Part shown: positions 25,891-35,668 of the stretch, in pieces
How the letters are laid out: the number at the start of each line of letters is the position of its first letter
How positions within the stretch are numbered: the first letter of the stretch is position 1
Assembly: GCF_004122095.1 (NCBI RefSeq)
Contig: NZ_SAWZ01000006.1
Span: forward strand, 186,001 to 250,000
Origin: Pseudoxanthomonas composti
GTDB taxonomy: Bacteria > Pseudomonadota > Gammaproteobacteria > Xanthomonadales > Xanthomonadaceae
Length of the DNA: 64,000 nucleotides
Reading direction: 5' to 3'
Notes under the pieces: generated by a model
What the model saw: only the letters and a program-made list of their open reading frames with translations
Told to the model about the DNA's origin: nothing
The model's database searches: none
Translations under genes and position numbers: made by a program

Positions 25891-26607
25891 GGGTAGGAAC
25901 GGGAACACGATCTTCAGCAGTCCCTTCAGGCCGCCCTCGGCGGTGCTGGCGATGGCCTTGGCGCCGAGGCTGTTGAGCGCGTTGCGGGCGTCTTCCCAGC
26001 GCAGTTTGGCGATGTCCTTCTTCAGCAGGTCGGCCACTTCATCCGCGGTGGGAGTGAGCTTCTTCAGTTCGCGGGTCACCGCTTCCGGATCTGGCTGCAG
26101 GTAGCCCCAGCGCTCGGCGATCTTGAGCAGGGTGTCAAAGCGCACCGCCACCACCTCGCGGTTGCGCTCGTAGACGGGCAGGGCGCCGACATCGAGGATG
26201 GCCTGCTCGAACTGCTGCGCATCGTCGGGGTGCTCGACGCGAACGGCGAGGAAGCCTTCCTTGCGGCTGCGCTCGCTCACGTGCTTTGCCCCCGAGCGCA
26301 GGTTGTCCTCGGTCAAGACCGTGGCGACGATGCGCTGCAGCGCCGCTTCGTTTTCCTCCGGCACCAGGGCGCGCCAGCGGGCGTAGCCGTCGCGACGCAG
26401 GCCCTTGACCTTGGCGGGGGTGACCCGCAGCTTGAGCGCCACCAGGGCGTTGCTGTCGCTGCGCGAAAGCGCGCCGTCGCGTTCCAGCAGCACGAAGATC
26501 AGCAGCTCCAGGTCGCGCTTGGTCAGCGACTGGAACCCCTGCAGCAGCGTCAGGCGCAGGAATTCGTTGCCGAAGGCGGCGGGATCCTTGAGTTCGATGG
26601 GCTGCAT
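25888..26607 (-). CDS. Protein of unknown function with HTH-like N-terminal half
   Basis: A 239-residue soluble protein I do not recognise. Residues 20-80 (LLQGFQSLTKRDLELLIFVL and the following Lys/Arg-rich helices with a WRALVPEENE segment) look like a winged-helix or helical DNA-binding region. Residues 85-165 form an alpha/beta stretch (KEGFLAVRVEHPDDAQQFEQ). The C-terminus ends in a hydrophobic amphipathic helix, GLKGLLKIVFPFLP. The ATG at 26607 follows AGGAGAG and is well placed; an upstream in-frame extension to 26658 is unlikely. It converges with the ubiquinone genes, and its 3' end abuts array D. Confidence 0.75.
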   Translation of the reverse strand: MQPIELKDPAAFGNEFLRLTLLQGFQSLTKRDLELLIFVLLERDGALSRSDSNALVALKLRVTPAKVKGLRRDGYARWRALVPEENEAALQRIVATVLTEDNLRSGAKHVSERSRKEGFLAVRVEHPDDAQQFEQAILDVGALPVYERNREVVAVRFDTLLKIAERWGYLQPDPEAVTRELKKLTPTADEVADLLKKDIAKLRWEDARNALNSLGAKAIASTAEGGLKGLLKIVFPFLP

Positions 26608-26772
26608 GGCGCTCTCCTTTGACGAAGGCCAGCATGCCACGGCGTCGGCGCGCGGCATGAGACGCGCCTGGATGCAGTGCGCAGATTCGAAACGGCGTTA
26701 ACGGGCATGCACCGGATGCTGACACCGCCGCTGCCAGGCTCTTAGGCTTCCTACCGCGCAGGGGACAAGCCC

Positions 26773-27876
26773 GTGACGATCTCGACCACGCGACGCCGCC
26801 TGCTGGCCGGCCTGGGCGGTGCGACCGCGCTGTGGACCCTGCCGTGGCAGGCCAACAGCAAGGCCGCCGAACGCAAGCTCGGCGTGGCCATCGTCGGGCT
26901 GGGCGGCTACGCCGAGGGCCTGATCGCGCCGGGGCTGGCGCGCACCCGGCATTGCCGGCTGGCTGGGATCGTCACCGGCACGCCGGCCAAGGTTCCGCGC
27001 TGGCAGCAGCGGTACGGCATTCCCGATGCCAACGTCTACAGCTACGACAGCTTCGACCGCATCGCCGACAACCCGGCCATCGACGTGGTCTACATCATCA
27101 CCCCACCGCACCTGCACAAGACCCTGGCCGTGCGCGCGGCCAATGCCGGCAAGCACGTGTGGTGCGAAAAGCCGATGGCGATGAACGCCGACGAGTGCCA
27201 GCAGATGATCCAGGCCTGCCGCCGCAACAAGGTCGCCCTGGCCATCGGCTATCGCATGCAGCACGAGCCCAACACGCGCACGCTGATCGGCTATGCCACC
27301 GCCAAGCCGTTCGGGCGGTTGCGCCAGGTGCGGGCCGAGGCCGGGTACGCCGGCTACGACGCCGGCGATCTGCAGCCGCGCAACTGGCGCCTGGCGCGCG
27401 CCTTCGGCGGCGGACCGATGTACGACATGGGTACCTATCCGCTCAACGCCGCGCGCTACACGGTTGGGACCGAGCCGCTGGCGGTGAGCGCGCGGAGCCG
27501 CGTGGACCGGGCGGAGATCTTCGACCAGGTCGAGGAGCACATGGACTTCACCCTGGAGTTTCCCGACGAGGTGCGGGCCACCTGCGCCACCAGCTTCGGC
27601 CGCAGCATGAACCAGCTGCGCGCCACCTGCGCCGATGGCTGGTATGAACTTGCGCCGTTCCAGAGCTACAGCGGCGTGCGCGGGCAGCGCAGCGATGGGC
27701 GCAGGCTGGAGGCGGTGGTCGAGCATCAGCAGGCGCTGCAGATGGACAACGATGCGCTGGCCATCCTGCGCGGCATGCCGCTGCGCGTGCCCGGTGAGGA
27801 GGGCGCGCGCGACCTGCGGATCATGGATGCGATCTTTCGCTCGGCCGCCGAGGGTGGGCGGCGGATCGTGCTGTAG
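26773..27876 (+). CDS. Tat-exported Gfo/Idh/MocA-family oxidoreductase
   Basis: A 367-residue NAD(P)-dependent oxidoreductase. The N-terminus TTRRRLLAGLGGATALW has the twin-Arg pattern and hydrophobic stretch of a Tat signal. A Rossmann motif (LGVAIVGLGGYAEGL), the family motif CEKPMAMN and the C-terminal Gfo/Idh/MocA domain follow. Periplasmic glucose-fructose oxidoreductase is the best-known relative. The cofactor would be bound in the cytoplasm before export. The start is GTG at 26773, preceded by AGGGGA. The substrate is unknown. Confidence 0.87.
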   Translation: MTISTTRRRLLAGLGGATALWTLPWQANSKAAERKLGVAIVGLGGYAEGLIAPGLARTRHCRLAGIVTGTPAKVPRWQQRYGIPDANVYSYDSFDRIADNPAIDVVYIITPPHLHKTLAVRAANAGKHVWCEKPMAMNADECQQMIQACRRNKVALAIGYRMQHEPNTRTLIGYATAKPFGRLRQVRAEAGYAGYDAGDLQPRNWRLARAFGGGPMYDMGTYPLNAARYTVGTEPLAVSARSRVDRAEIFDQVEEHMDFTLEFPDEVRATCATSFGRSMNQLRATCADGWYELAPFQSYSGVRGQRSDGRRLEAVVEHQQALQMDNDALAILRGMPLRVPGEEGARDLRIMDAIFRSAAEGGRRIVL

Positions 27877-28017
27877 CGCCTCTGGAAGCAGCAGCGGATC
27901 GGATGCGTGCTCCCGCAGTCGGCACCCCGGTCGGGGCGTCGTGCAGGGCGCCGGACGTAGGTCAGCGCAGCAGGTTCCGCCGCATTTGCTGCGCCGAATC
28001 CGGTCGGCGCGCGCGGC

Positions 28018-29082
28018 TCAGCCGCGCTGGCGCGGGGTGGCCAGCACGGTGATCTCTTCGCGGTCGTGATACAGCTGCTTGGCGGTGACCTGCAGCGGCT
28101 TGCCGGCCTGTTCGGCGAACAGCTCCAGGCACAGCCGGGTCTCGTCCCAGCGCTTCTTCATCGGCAGCTTGAGGTTGAAGATGGCCTGGCGGCACCAGCC
28201 CTCGCGGAACCAGGTGGCCATGCGCTCGGCCACACGGCGCGGCTGCTCGACCATGTCGCAGACCATCCAGTCCAGCGCCTGTGCCGGCTGCCAGCGAAAG
28301 CCGTCGGCGCGCAGGTGCTGCACCAGGCCGGTGTCCAGCACATGCTGGCGCAGCGGGCCGTTGTCCACGCTGGTGACATGCAGGTGCTGGCGGGTCAGTA
28401 CCCAGGTCCAGCCCCCCGGCGCCGCGCCCAGGTCGGCGGCGGTCATGCCGGCGCGCAGGTGTTGCTCGCGCTGCGCCGGGGTCATCAGGGTCAGGATGGC
28501 TTCTTCCAGTTTCAGCGCCGAGCGCGAGGGCGCGTCCGGCAGCAACTTCAGGCGCGGAATGCCCAGCGGCCAGGGCGAGGCATCGGCTGGCGCGCTCTGG
28601 GCCAGAAAGGCGTGGTCGCCGTCGACGAATACGACGTGCAGGCGCGGCAGCCGCGTGTCTTCCTTGGCGCTGAGCAGGCCGGCCTTGCGCAGGGCCGGGC
28701 GCAGGGCGTTGCCGAAGCTGCGCGCCAGGCCGGCCAGCGGTTTGGCCGCATCGCTGTCAGGGTGCTCCACCCATAGCTCGCCGTAGCGCGCATCGCGGGG
28801 CAGTGCGGCCAGCATCGGGGTGATGCGATCGCTTGGGTCCAGCGCGCGCAGTTCCTCGATCAGGCGCAGCTTCTGCCTGGCGAAGATCAGTTCGCGCCAG
28901 GGCAGGGCGGCATCCAGCGCGGCGGCCTCCTCGCAGACGAACAGCACATAGCCATCGTTGCGCTGGGTGCGCGCGTAGCCGGCCAGACCGGCCGATGCGG
29001 CGCGCTCGGACAGCTCGGCGGCGAGCTCGGGCTCGAACCCCTGGCGGCAGTAGCACAGCAGGCCGTTCAACGTGGCATTCAT
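28018..29082 (-). CDS. rlmM: 23S rRNA (cytidine-2498-2'-O)-methyltransferase RlmM
   Basis: A 354-residue protein beginning MNATLNGLLCYCRQGFEPEL, then a THUMP-like region and a C-terminal Rossmann methyltransferase with DLGAAPGGWTWVL. The Asp of DWMVCDMVEQP and the Lys of FNLKLPMKKRW fit the 2'-O-methyltransferase tetrad. It methylates C2498 of 23S rRNA. The ATG at 29082 matches family starts. It lies 14 bp downstream of the deaminase gene on the same strand. Confidence 0.93.
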   Translation of the reverse strand: MNATLNGLLCYCRQGFEPELAAELSERAASAGLAGYARTQRNDGYVLFVCEEAAALDAALPWRELIFARQKLRLIEELRALDPSDRITPMLAALPRDARYGELWVEHPDSDAAKPLAGLARSFGNALRPALRKAGLLSAKEDTRLPRLHVVFVDGDHAFLAQSAPADASPWPLGIPRLKLLPDAPSRSALKLEEAILTLMTPAQREQHLRAGMTAADLGAAPGGWTWVLTRQHLHVTSVDNGPLRQHVLDTGLVQHLRADGFRWQPAQALDWMVCDMVEQPRRVAERMATWFREGWCRQAIFNLKLPMKKRWDETRLCLELFAEQAGKPLQVTAKQLYHDREEITVLATPRQRG

Positions 29083-29095
29083 CGCAGCTGAGCTC

Positions 29096-29656
29096 TCAGT
29101 AATGCGCGCCGGCGGATTCGCCGTAACGTCGCAGCACGGCGCGGGCATCGTCGGCCCGCAGTCCCTGCAGGACCTCGATGTTGCGGCGATGCAGTTCGCC
29201 CACCCAGTCGGTCGGCAGCGGGCCTTCGTCGAAGCTGGTCAGCGCCTCTACGTCCTGCGCGCTGGCGCCGATCAGCAGGCGGTCGATGCCGGCCCAGATG
29301 GTCGCGCCGTAGCACTGGCAGCAGGGCTGGGATGAGGTGGCCAGGGTGATCGGCGCCAGCACCGCGTTCAGGCGCGGCGACTGCAGGCGCTGCTGGGCCA
29401 GCATGTAGGCCATGTTTTCGGCGTGGGCCAGCGAGGTGGCGTGCGGCACCACGCGGTTCACGCCCACCGCGATCACGCGGTGGTCCGGGCCGAACACCGC
29501 AGCGCCGAAGGGGCCGCCCGTGGCGTGGTCCACATTCATCGCCGACAGGGCGATGGCCAGGGCGACCTTGTCCTCGTCGCTGGCATACACGCGCGAGGAA
29601 TCGACGACATCGTGGACCCACGCGGGCAGGGTGAGGTGGACTTGGGCGTACAGCAT
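29096..29656 (-). CDS. Nucleoside/guanine deaminase-family protein
   Basis: A 186-residue zinc deaminase with the catalytic HAE (LAHAENMAY) and the zinc-binding PCCQC (TSSQPCCQCYGATIW) motifs of the cytidine/tRNA-adenosine deaminase superfamily. Length and the ATIWAGIDRLLIG segment favour a guanine-deaminase-like or general nucleoside deaminase over TadA. It may deaminate free purines. It lies between rlmM and the Cys-rich lipoprotein gene. Confidence 0.85.
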   Translation of the reverse strand: MLYAQVHLTLPAWVHDVVDSSRVYASDEDKVALAIALSAMNVDHATGGPFGAAVFGPDHRVIAVGVNRVVPHATSLAHAENMAYMLAQQRLQSPRLNAVLAPITLATSSQPCCQCYGATIWAGIDRLLIGASAQDVEALTSFDEGPLPTDWVGELHRRNIEVLQGLRADDARAVLRRYGESAGAHY

Positions 29657-29680
29657 GTCGGAGGACGGCTCGTGTTCTGG

Positions 29681-30055
29681 TCAGGGAGATGTGGCGGGAC
29701 GCCGCAGGGCATCGGGGGCGGCGCCGCTGTCGGCGCACTGGCCGGCCACGCACTGGCAGCTGGTGATCTGCCGGAAGCCGCAGATGCTCATGCGGCCACT
29801 GGCGCGGCATTGGGCCGCCACGCCCTGCGGGTCGGTGGGGCTGTCGACGTTGACGCAGGCAGGCGCCATGCCGCAGCAGTTGCCCACGTCCTTCACCGTG
29901 CAGTCGGCATCGCTGCGGCAGCTGCGATCCACCTTGACCACAGTGGAGGTGGGCGCGGCGGGCGCGGCCGCCGGCTCGGGGGCGGCCGCAGGCGCCGCGC
30001 AGGCACTCAGGGCGATCAGACAGGCGGACAAGCAGGCCATCAGCAGCGGGCGCAT
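29681..30055 (-). CDS. Small cysteine-rich lipoprotein, unknown function
   Basis: A 124-residue protein with a lipoprotein signal (lipobox LSAC near residue 19) and an Ala/Pro linker. The C-terminal 80 residues carry nine cysteines: CRSDADC, NCCGMAPAC, QC, SICGF and CQCVAGQC. The spacing suggests several disulfides in an exported, compact domain. I recognise similar hypothetical proteins in Xanthomonadaceae but no function. It is 24 bp upstream of the deaminase gene, though the two roles appear unrelated. Confidence 0.75.
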   Translation of the reverse strand: MRPLLMACLSACLIALSACAAPAAAPEPAAAPAAPTSTVVKVDRSCRSDADCTVKDVGNCCGMAPACVNVDSPTDPQGVAAQCRASGRMSICGFRQITSCQCVAGQCADSGAAPDALRRPATSP

Positions 30056-30198
30056 ACGGGGTTCCTCCTCGGTGCTGGGGAGATCAGACGCGATCCTAGC
30101 GGCTGGGCCGTCCTGCGGGTGTTCATCGCGCGCGAGCGCTGGCGGGCGACAACGCGCGCGTCAGGCACTGGCGGTCCCGCAGCGCGGGCCCGCCCGCC

Positions 30199-31944
<1,746 letters not shown>

Positions 31945-32072
31945 GGGGACGGGCGCGGGGCGTTCTCGGGGAATCGGCAAGTTTAGCCGATGGCCCTGTG
32001 TCCCCGGCCGGCGTTGGGATGGGAGATCGCCGTGCGAGGGACTGCGGGCGGAGCGGCGGGGGAGGAGTAGGT

Positions 32073-32138
32073 GTGGGAGCGGCTTCAGCCGCGAAGAGAT
32101 TTACCGGTAGAGCCCTTCGCGGCTGAAGCCGCGCCCAC
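32073..32138. repeat. REP-like inverted pair (BIME) 1
   Basis: Two head-to-head copies of the REP unit GTGGGAGCGGCTTCAGCC plus GCGAAG lie at 32073-32096 and, reverse-complemented, at 32115-32138. An 18-nt spacer separates them. Each half can also fold alone (GGCTTCAGCC). It sits between divergent glnS and the DUF2007 gene. No cognate RAYT transposase is present in the window. Confidence 0.85.
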
Positions 32139-32218
32139 AGCGCCTCGCCGCTCTCCACGGGGCGGCCCACAGGCCCGGCGTATGCTCGCCGGCAGCCCCC
32201 TCGCCCGAAGGACAGCGC

Positions 32219-32500
32219 ATGCAGGTCGCCTACCGCGCCATCAATCTGTTCGATGCCCACCTGGCGCGCCATGCGCTGGAGGATGCGCAGATCCCGGCCT
32301 TCGTGTTTGGCGAACAACTGCTGGGGGCGGGCGGGGAGCTGCCGCTGTTCGGGGTGCTGCGGGTCTGCGTGCCGGACTCGGCCCTGCCGCTGGCCCTTGA
32401 GGCGCTGAGAGCGGCGGAGCTGCTGCCGTCGGGCTTGCCAGAGGCCGCCGCCGACCCCATCTCGGGCGATGCACCCGACCCGGGCCTGTTGCCCGTTTGA
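32219..32500 (+). CDS. DUF2007-domain protein
   Basis: A 93-residue protein starting [45 protein letters not shown]. This is the small alpha/beta ferredoxin-like DUF2007 domain, which is related to PII-like signal proteins. The tail is disordered and acidic. It precedes msrA by 14 bp and is probably cotranscribed with it. The function is not established. Confidence 0.75.
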   Translation: MQVAYRAINLFDAHLARHALEDAQIPAFVFGEQLLGAGGELPLFGVLRVCVPDSALPLALEALRAAELLPSGLPEAAADPISGDAPDPGLLPV

Positions 32501-32514
32501 GCGAGGAACTCCCC

Positions 32515-33186
32515 ATGCTGGAATCACTGGTCAACAAGCTGGGCATTGGCGCGTTCAAGCAGCGCATGGTGCAGCCGGAGGACGCGCTGCCCGGCCGCTC
32601 CACGCCGCTGCCGCTGCACAACGTCCACTTCGTCAACGGCCATCCGCTGCGCGGGGACTTCCCGGGCATGGAGGTCATCGGCGTGGGCATGGGCTGCTTC
32701 TGGGGCGCCGAGCGCAAGTTCTGGCAGCTGCCCGGGGTGTACACCACCGCGGTCGGTTACCAGGGCGGCTATACCCGCAACCCGACCTACGAGGAAAGCT
32801 GCACCGGCATGACCGGCCACGCCGAGGTAGTGCAGGTGGTGTTCGACCCGGCGCAGGTCTCGCGCGAGGATGTCCTGCGCACCTTCTGGGAAAACCACGA
32901 CCCCACCCAGGGCATGCGGCAGGGCAATGATCGTGGCACCGAGTACCGCTCGGCGATCTACTGCCACACCCCCGAGCAGCACGCCGCGGCGCTGGCCAGC
33001 CGCGATGCCTACCAGCAGCGCCTGCGCGAGGCCGGCTATGGCGAGATCACCACCGAGATCGTGTACCCGGCGCCGCCGTTCTATTTCGCCGAGGACTATC
33101 ACCAGCAGTACCTGGCCAAGAATCCCAATGGCTATTGCGGCCTGGGCGGCACCGGCGTGAGCTGTCCGGTCGGGCTGGGGACTTGA
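32515..33186 (+). CDS. msrA: Peptide-methionine (S)-S-oxide reductase MsrA
   Basis: A 223-residue long-form MsrA. The catalytic Cys lies in [40 protein letters not shown] follows, and a C-terminal [18 protein letters not shown] supplies the two recycling cysteines. It repairs S-methionine sulfoxide in proteins. The N-terminal 50-residue extension is typical of the E. coli-like type. The ATG at 32515 follows GAGGAA at a good distance; a TTG at 32497 overlapping the DUF2007 stop is less likely. Confidence 0.94.
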   Translation: MLESLVNKLGIGAFKQRMVQPEDALPGRSTPLPLHNVHFVNGHPLRGDFPGMEVIGVGMGCFWGAERKFWQLPGVYTTAVGYQGGYTRNPTYEESCTGMTGHAEVVQVVFDPAQVSREDVLRTFWENHDPTQGMRQGNDRGTEYRSAIYCHTPEQHAAALASRDAYQQRLREAGYGEITTEIVYPAPPFYFAEDYHQQYLAKNPNGYCGLGGTGVSCPVGLGT

Positions 33187-33256
33187 GGGGCTGAGCGCGG
33201 GGGCGGGTGGGCGCTGAGCGCCATGCCGGTGGCCTGCCCGCGCGCGGTCGATCGAT

Positions 33257-33367
33257 GGCAGGAGCGAGAAACGAGGAACGAGGAACGAGGAACGAGGAAC
33301 GAGAGAGAGCGGTCAGCGCCGGTGGACGTCTCACTCGTTCCTCGTTCCTCTCCACTCGTTCCTGCCC
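33257..33367. repeat. Heptamer-rich inverted array E (GAACGAG type)
   Basis: The left side is a tandem run of the heptamer GAACGAG/AACGAGG (about five units) after GGCAGGAGCGAG. The right side has CTCGTTCCTCGTTCC and ends CTCGTTCCTGCC, closing an outer palindrome. It lies between the convergent msrA and MBL-fold genes and stops just before the latter's stop codon. Confidence 0.85.
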
Positions 33368-33368
33368 C

Positions 33369-34502
33369 TCATGCAGAAAACTTCAGGCTCGTGCCCACAT
33401 AGGCCCTGATCAGGCGCTCCGGCGCCCTGGCCCTGGCCAGATCAAAGAACGGCTCGCCACTGCAGTGCAGCGGCACGATGTGGGCCACGTCCAGCGCCAG
33501 CAGGCCATCGAGCGTCTGGCCGACATAGGCCTCGTTGTGCGGGGCCAGATGGAAGCCGCCGATCACCGCATGCACCTTGTCGATGCCAGAGGCCGCACGC
33601 GCCTGCTTGACCGAATTGACCACGCCACGATGGCCGCAGGAGGTCAGCACCACCAGCCCCTTGCCGCGCACGTGGTAGGCGGTGGCGATCTCGTGATGGA
33701 AATCGTCCGGCGTGCCGTTGGCGCTGCGGCGGTCTTCGGGCAGCGCATCGACCGGGCAACCGTTGCCATGCGCGTCCAACCCCGCCTTGAACCCGGTCGG
33801 TGAGAGCACCTTCTCGAAACCGGCCTGCGGGATGTGGCCGGTATTGAGCGCGTGGCCGGCCACCAGCGCCGCATCATCCGAGGACACCACGCGGATGTTG
33901 GACGCCTTGAGCGAGGCCCGGTCGATGACGCCGTAGTCCTTGCCGTTGCTGGTGTAGCGCCGCGCGCAGAAGGCTTCCTCATCGCCCAGGTGGAAGGCGA
34001 TGCCAGGCTTGAGCGCGCCGCGATGCGTGTCCAGGAAGCCCGCCAATCCGCCGAAATGGTCGTAATGCCCGTGGCTGAGCACCAGTGCGTCGAGCTGGGC
34101 GACATCGATGCCCAGCAGCGCCAGATTGTTGTTGATGGCCTCCGGCGTGTAGCCGAAGTCGATCAGCACGCGCCGTGTCTCCGTGCCCAGGCGCGAGTGC
34201 GCATGCAGCGACAGGCCGAACTCGCCGATCAGAGCCTTGTCCGGCGGTGCGGTATCCGACAGGAAGTGCCCGGGCCGGATCACCTCCACATCGCCCTCCG
34301 GGCCGCTCTTGGCCAGCGCGTAGGACAGGCCGTCGGTGACCACCTTGATCTCCAGCGCATCCAGCTGTGGCAGGCGGATCGCCGCAGCCGTGCCGGCCAG
34401 CGCCGGGCGCGGCAGCAGCAGCGATGCCAGGCCGGCCCCGGCCCCGGCGAGGAATGCGCGCCGGCCAAGCGCCGGGCGGGGCTGGGGTCGCGATGGCGTC
34501 AT
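33369..34502 (-). CDS. Tat-exported MBL-fold metallohydrolase
   Basis: A 377-residue protein with a twin-arginine signal (RRAFLAGAGAGLASLLL) and a metallo-beta-lactamase fold. The metal motif is LVLSHGHYDHFGG (HxHxDH). Further ligands are in VLTSCGHRG and a C-terminal VPLHCSG. It resembles the COG1237 group (ribofuranosylaminobenzene 5'-phosphate synthase-like hydrolases). The periplasmic substrate is unknown. It converges with msrA across array E and is 115 bp downstream of the broken DJ-1 gene. Confidence 0.86.
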   Translation of the reverse strand: MTPSRPQPRPALGRRAFLAGAGAGLASLLLPRPALAGTAAAIRLPQLDALEIKVVTDGLSYALAKSGPEGDVEVIRPGHFLSDTAPPDKALIGEFGLSLHAHSRLGTETRRVLIDFGYTPEAINNNLALLGIDVAQLDALVLSHGHYDHFGGLAGFLDTHRGALKPGIAFHLGDEEAFCARRYTSNGKDYGVIDRASLKASNIRVVSSDDAALVAGHALNTGHIPQAGFEKVLSPTGFKAGLDAHGNGCPVDALPEDRRSANGTPDDFHHEIATAYHVRGKGLVVLTSCGHRGVVNSVKQARAASGIDKVHAVIGGFHLAPHNEAYVGQTLDGLLALDVAHIVPLHCSGEPFFDLARARAPERLIRAYVGTSLKFSA

Positions 34503-34619
34503 GGTGCTGTTCCTGCAGAGTCCTCAAGGAGCACGAACGCTAGGCAAGCGACGCATTCCAGGCCAATGACCTTTGGGCATGTCCTTATGCGGGGATCGTC
34601 CCGCCCCGGGCGTTGCGGA

Positions 34620-35192
34620 CTAGGGCGCGAACTCCCCGGCGAACATGGCGCGCAGCTGCGCGACCCTATCGGCCTGCTCCGGATGCAGCAGGTCCAGGCA
34701 GGCACAGGCAAAGCCCACCGGGCTGGTGCCAGGGGCGGTGATCAGGCCATCGGCCGACACCACCTTGTCCTGGCGGTAGTGGGCCTGGCCGGCGTACGTG
34801 GCCGCGTGATCCTGCAGGAAGGCCAGTCCGTTGCTGGTGTGCGGGCGCCGGTCCAGCAGCCCGGCAAAGGCCAGGGCCAGGGTGGCACCGCAGATGGCGG
34901 CAACCGGGCGGGACGCTTCGAGCCGGGCGGCGAGCAGTCCGCTCAAGCCGGGAATCTCGCCGGCCTGCCAGCGCTCGCCCCCGGGCAGGAGTCACAGGTC
35001 CGCGTCCAGCGGCGCCAGATCCGACAGGGCAAATGCCGGCGCGATGGCCAGCCCGCCCATCGAATGCAGGGGCCTGCCGTCGATGCTGGCGGTGACCACC
35101 TCATCGCCGAACCATCCGCGCGCTGCCGGGAGGACCACCCCGATTTCCCAGTCGGCCACCCCGTCGACCATCACCACCGCAATCTTGGGCAC
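34620..35192 (-). pseudogene. DJ-1/PfpI-family protein interrupted by in-frame TGA
   Basis: Read through, the frame encodes about 190 residues of a ThiJ/PfpI protein. It starts PKIAVVMVDGVADWEIGVVL. Later comes the nucleophile elbow AAICGATLALA and NGLAFLQDH. A TGA at 34994-34992 interrupts it after LAPLDADL, and translation in the same frame continues LLPGGERW. Family members have Trp or another residue at this point (a TGG to TGA change would explain it), so this is a point nonsense mutation, not a frameshift. The split comes before the catalytic Cys, so the gene is probably inactive unless the base is a sequencing error or the stop is read through. Confidence 0.8.
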
Positions 35193-35237
35193 GTCTTTTT
35201 CCCCTTGACAGCTTCGTAAAAAAAATCTTCACACGCC

Positions 35238-35264
35238 CTAAGTATTTCCCGCCGGCGCCGATAA
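35238..35264 (+). promoter_or_regulatory. Predicted sigma-28 (FliA) promoter of the chemotaxis operon
   Basis: The -10 element GCCGATAA at 35257-35264 matches the FliA consensus exactly. Eleven bases upstream, CTAAGTAT at 35238-35245 matches 5 of 8 positions of the TAAAGTTT -35 element. The first gene (STAS protein) starts 75 bp downstream. A sigma-28 promoter would tie the operon to flagellar assembly. Confidence 0.75.
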
Positions 35265-35338
35265 CCCTACTGCAACCGCCCCGCCACGCCCCTCCGGCGT
35301 GACGTCGGCTGACCCGCCCACTCCCGCCGGAGCCCGTC

Positions 35339-35656
35339 ATGCCCACCACCTCCCCCGATGTCCAGGACCCGCTGCTGCTCAGCCTAGACGGCGACATGAC
35401 CATTCGTCGCGCCGCAGAACTCAAGCCGCTGCTGTTGCCGGCGCTGGAGCATGCCGGCGGCCTACGCCTGCAGCTGCAGGAGGTGACCGAGATCGATGCC
35501 ACCGGCGTGCAGCTGCTGCTGGCGACGCAAGCGGCACTGCGCGCACTGGGACGGCCATTCCAGTTGGATGGCTGCAGCACCGCGGTCGGCGACACGCTGG
35601 ACCTGCTTGGCCTGGGCGACGCTTTCGAGCGCGTCGGCGGCACCACGCTTCACTGA
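35339..35656 (+). CDS. STAS-domain protein at head of chemotaxis operon
   Basis: A 105-residue single STAS domain (anti-sigma antagonist/MlaB-like). It has LLSLDGDMTIRRAAELKPLLL and a central LQEVTEIDATGVQLLLATQAAL with the conserved Asp followed by Ala-Thr. In classical antagonists the residue after D is Ser or Thr; here it is Ala followed by Thr. The gene lies 12 bp before cheA. STAS-containing partners occur in some non-classical chemosensory clusters, but no kinase or phosphatase for this one is known to me. Confidence 0.82.
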   Translation: MPTTSPDVQDPLLLSLDGDMTIRRAAELKPLLLPALEHAGGLRLQLQEVTEIDATGVQLLLATQAALRALGRPFQLDGCSTAVGDTLDLLGLGDAFERVGGTTLH

Positions 35657-35668
35657 CGGCAGCGCGAC

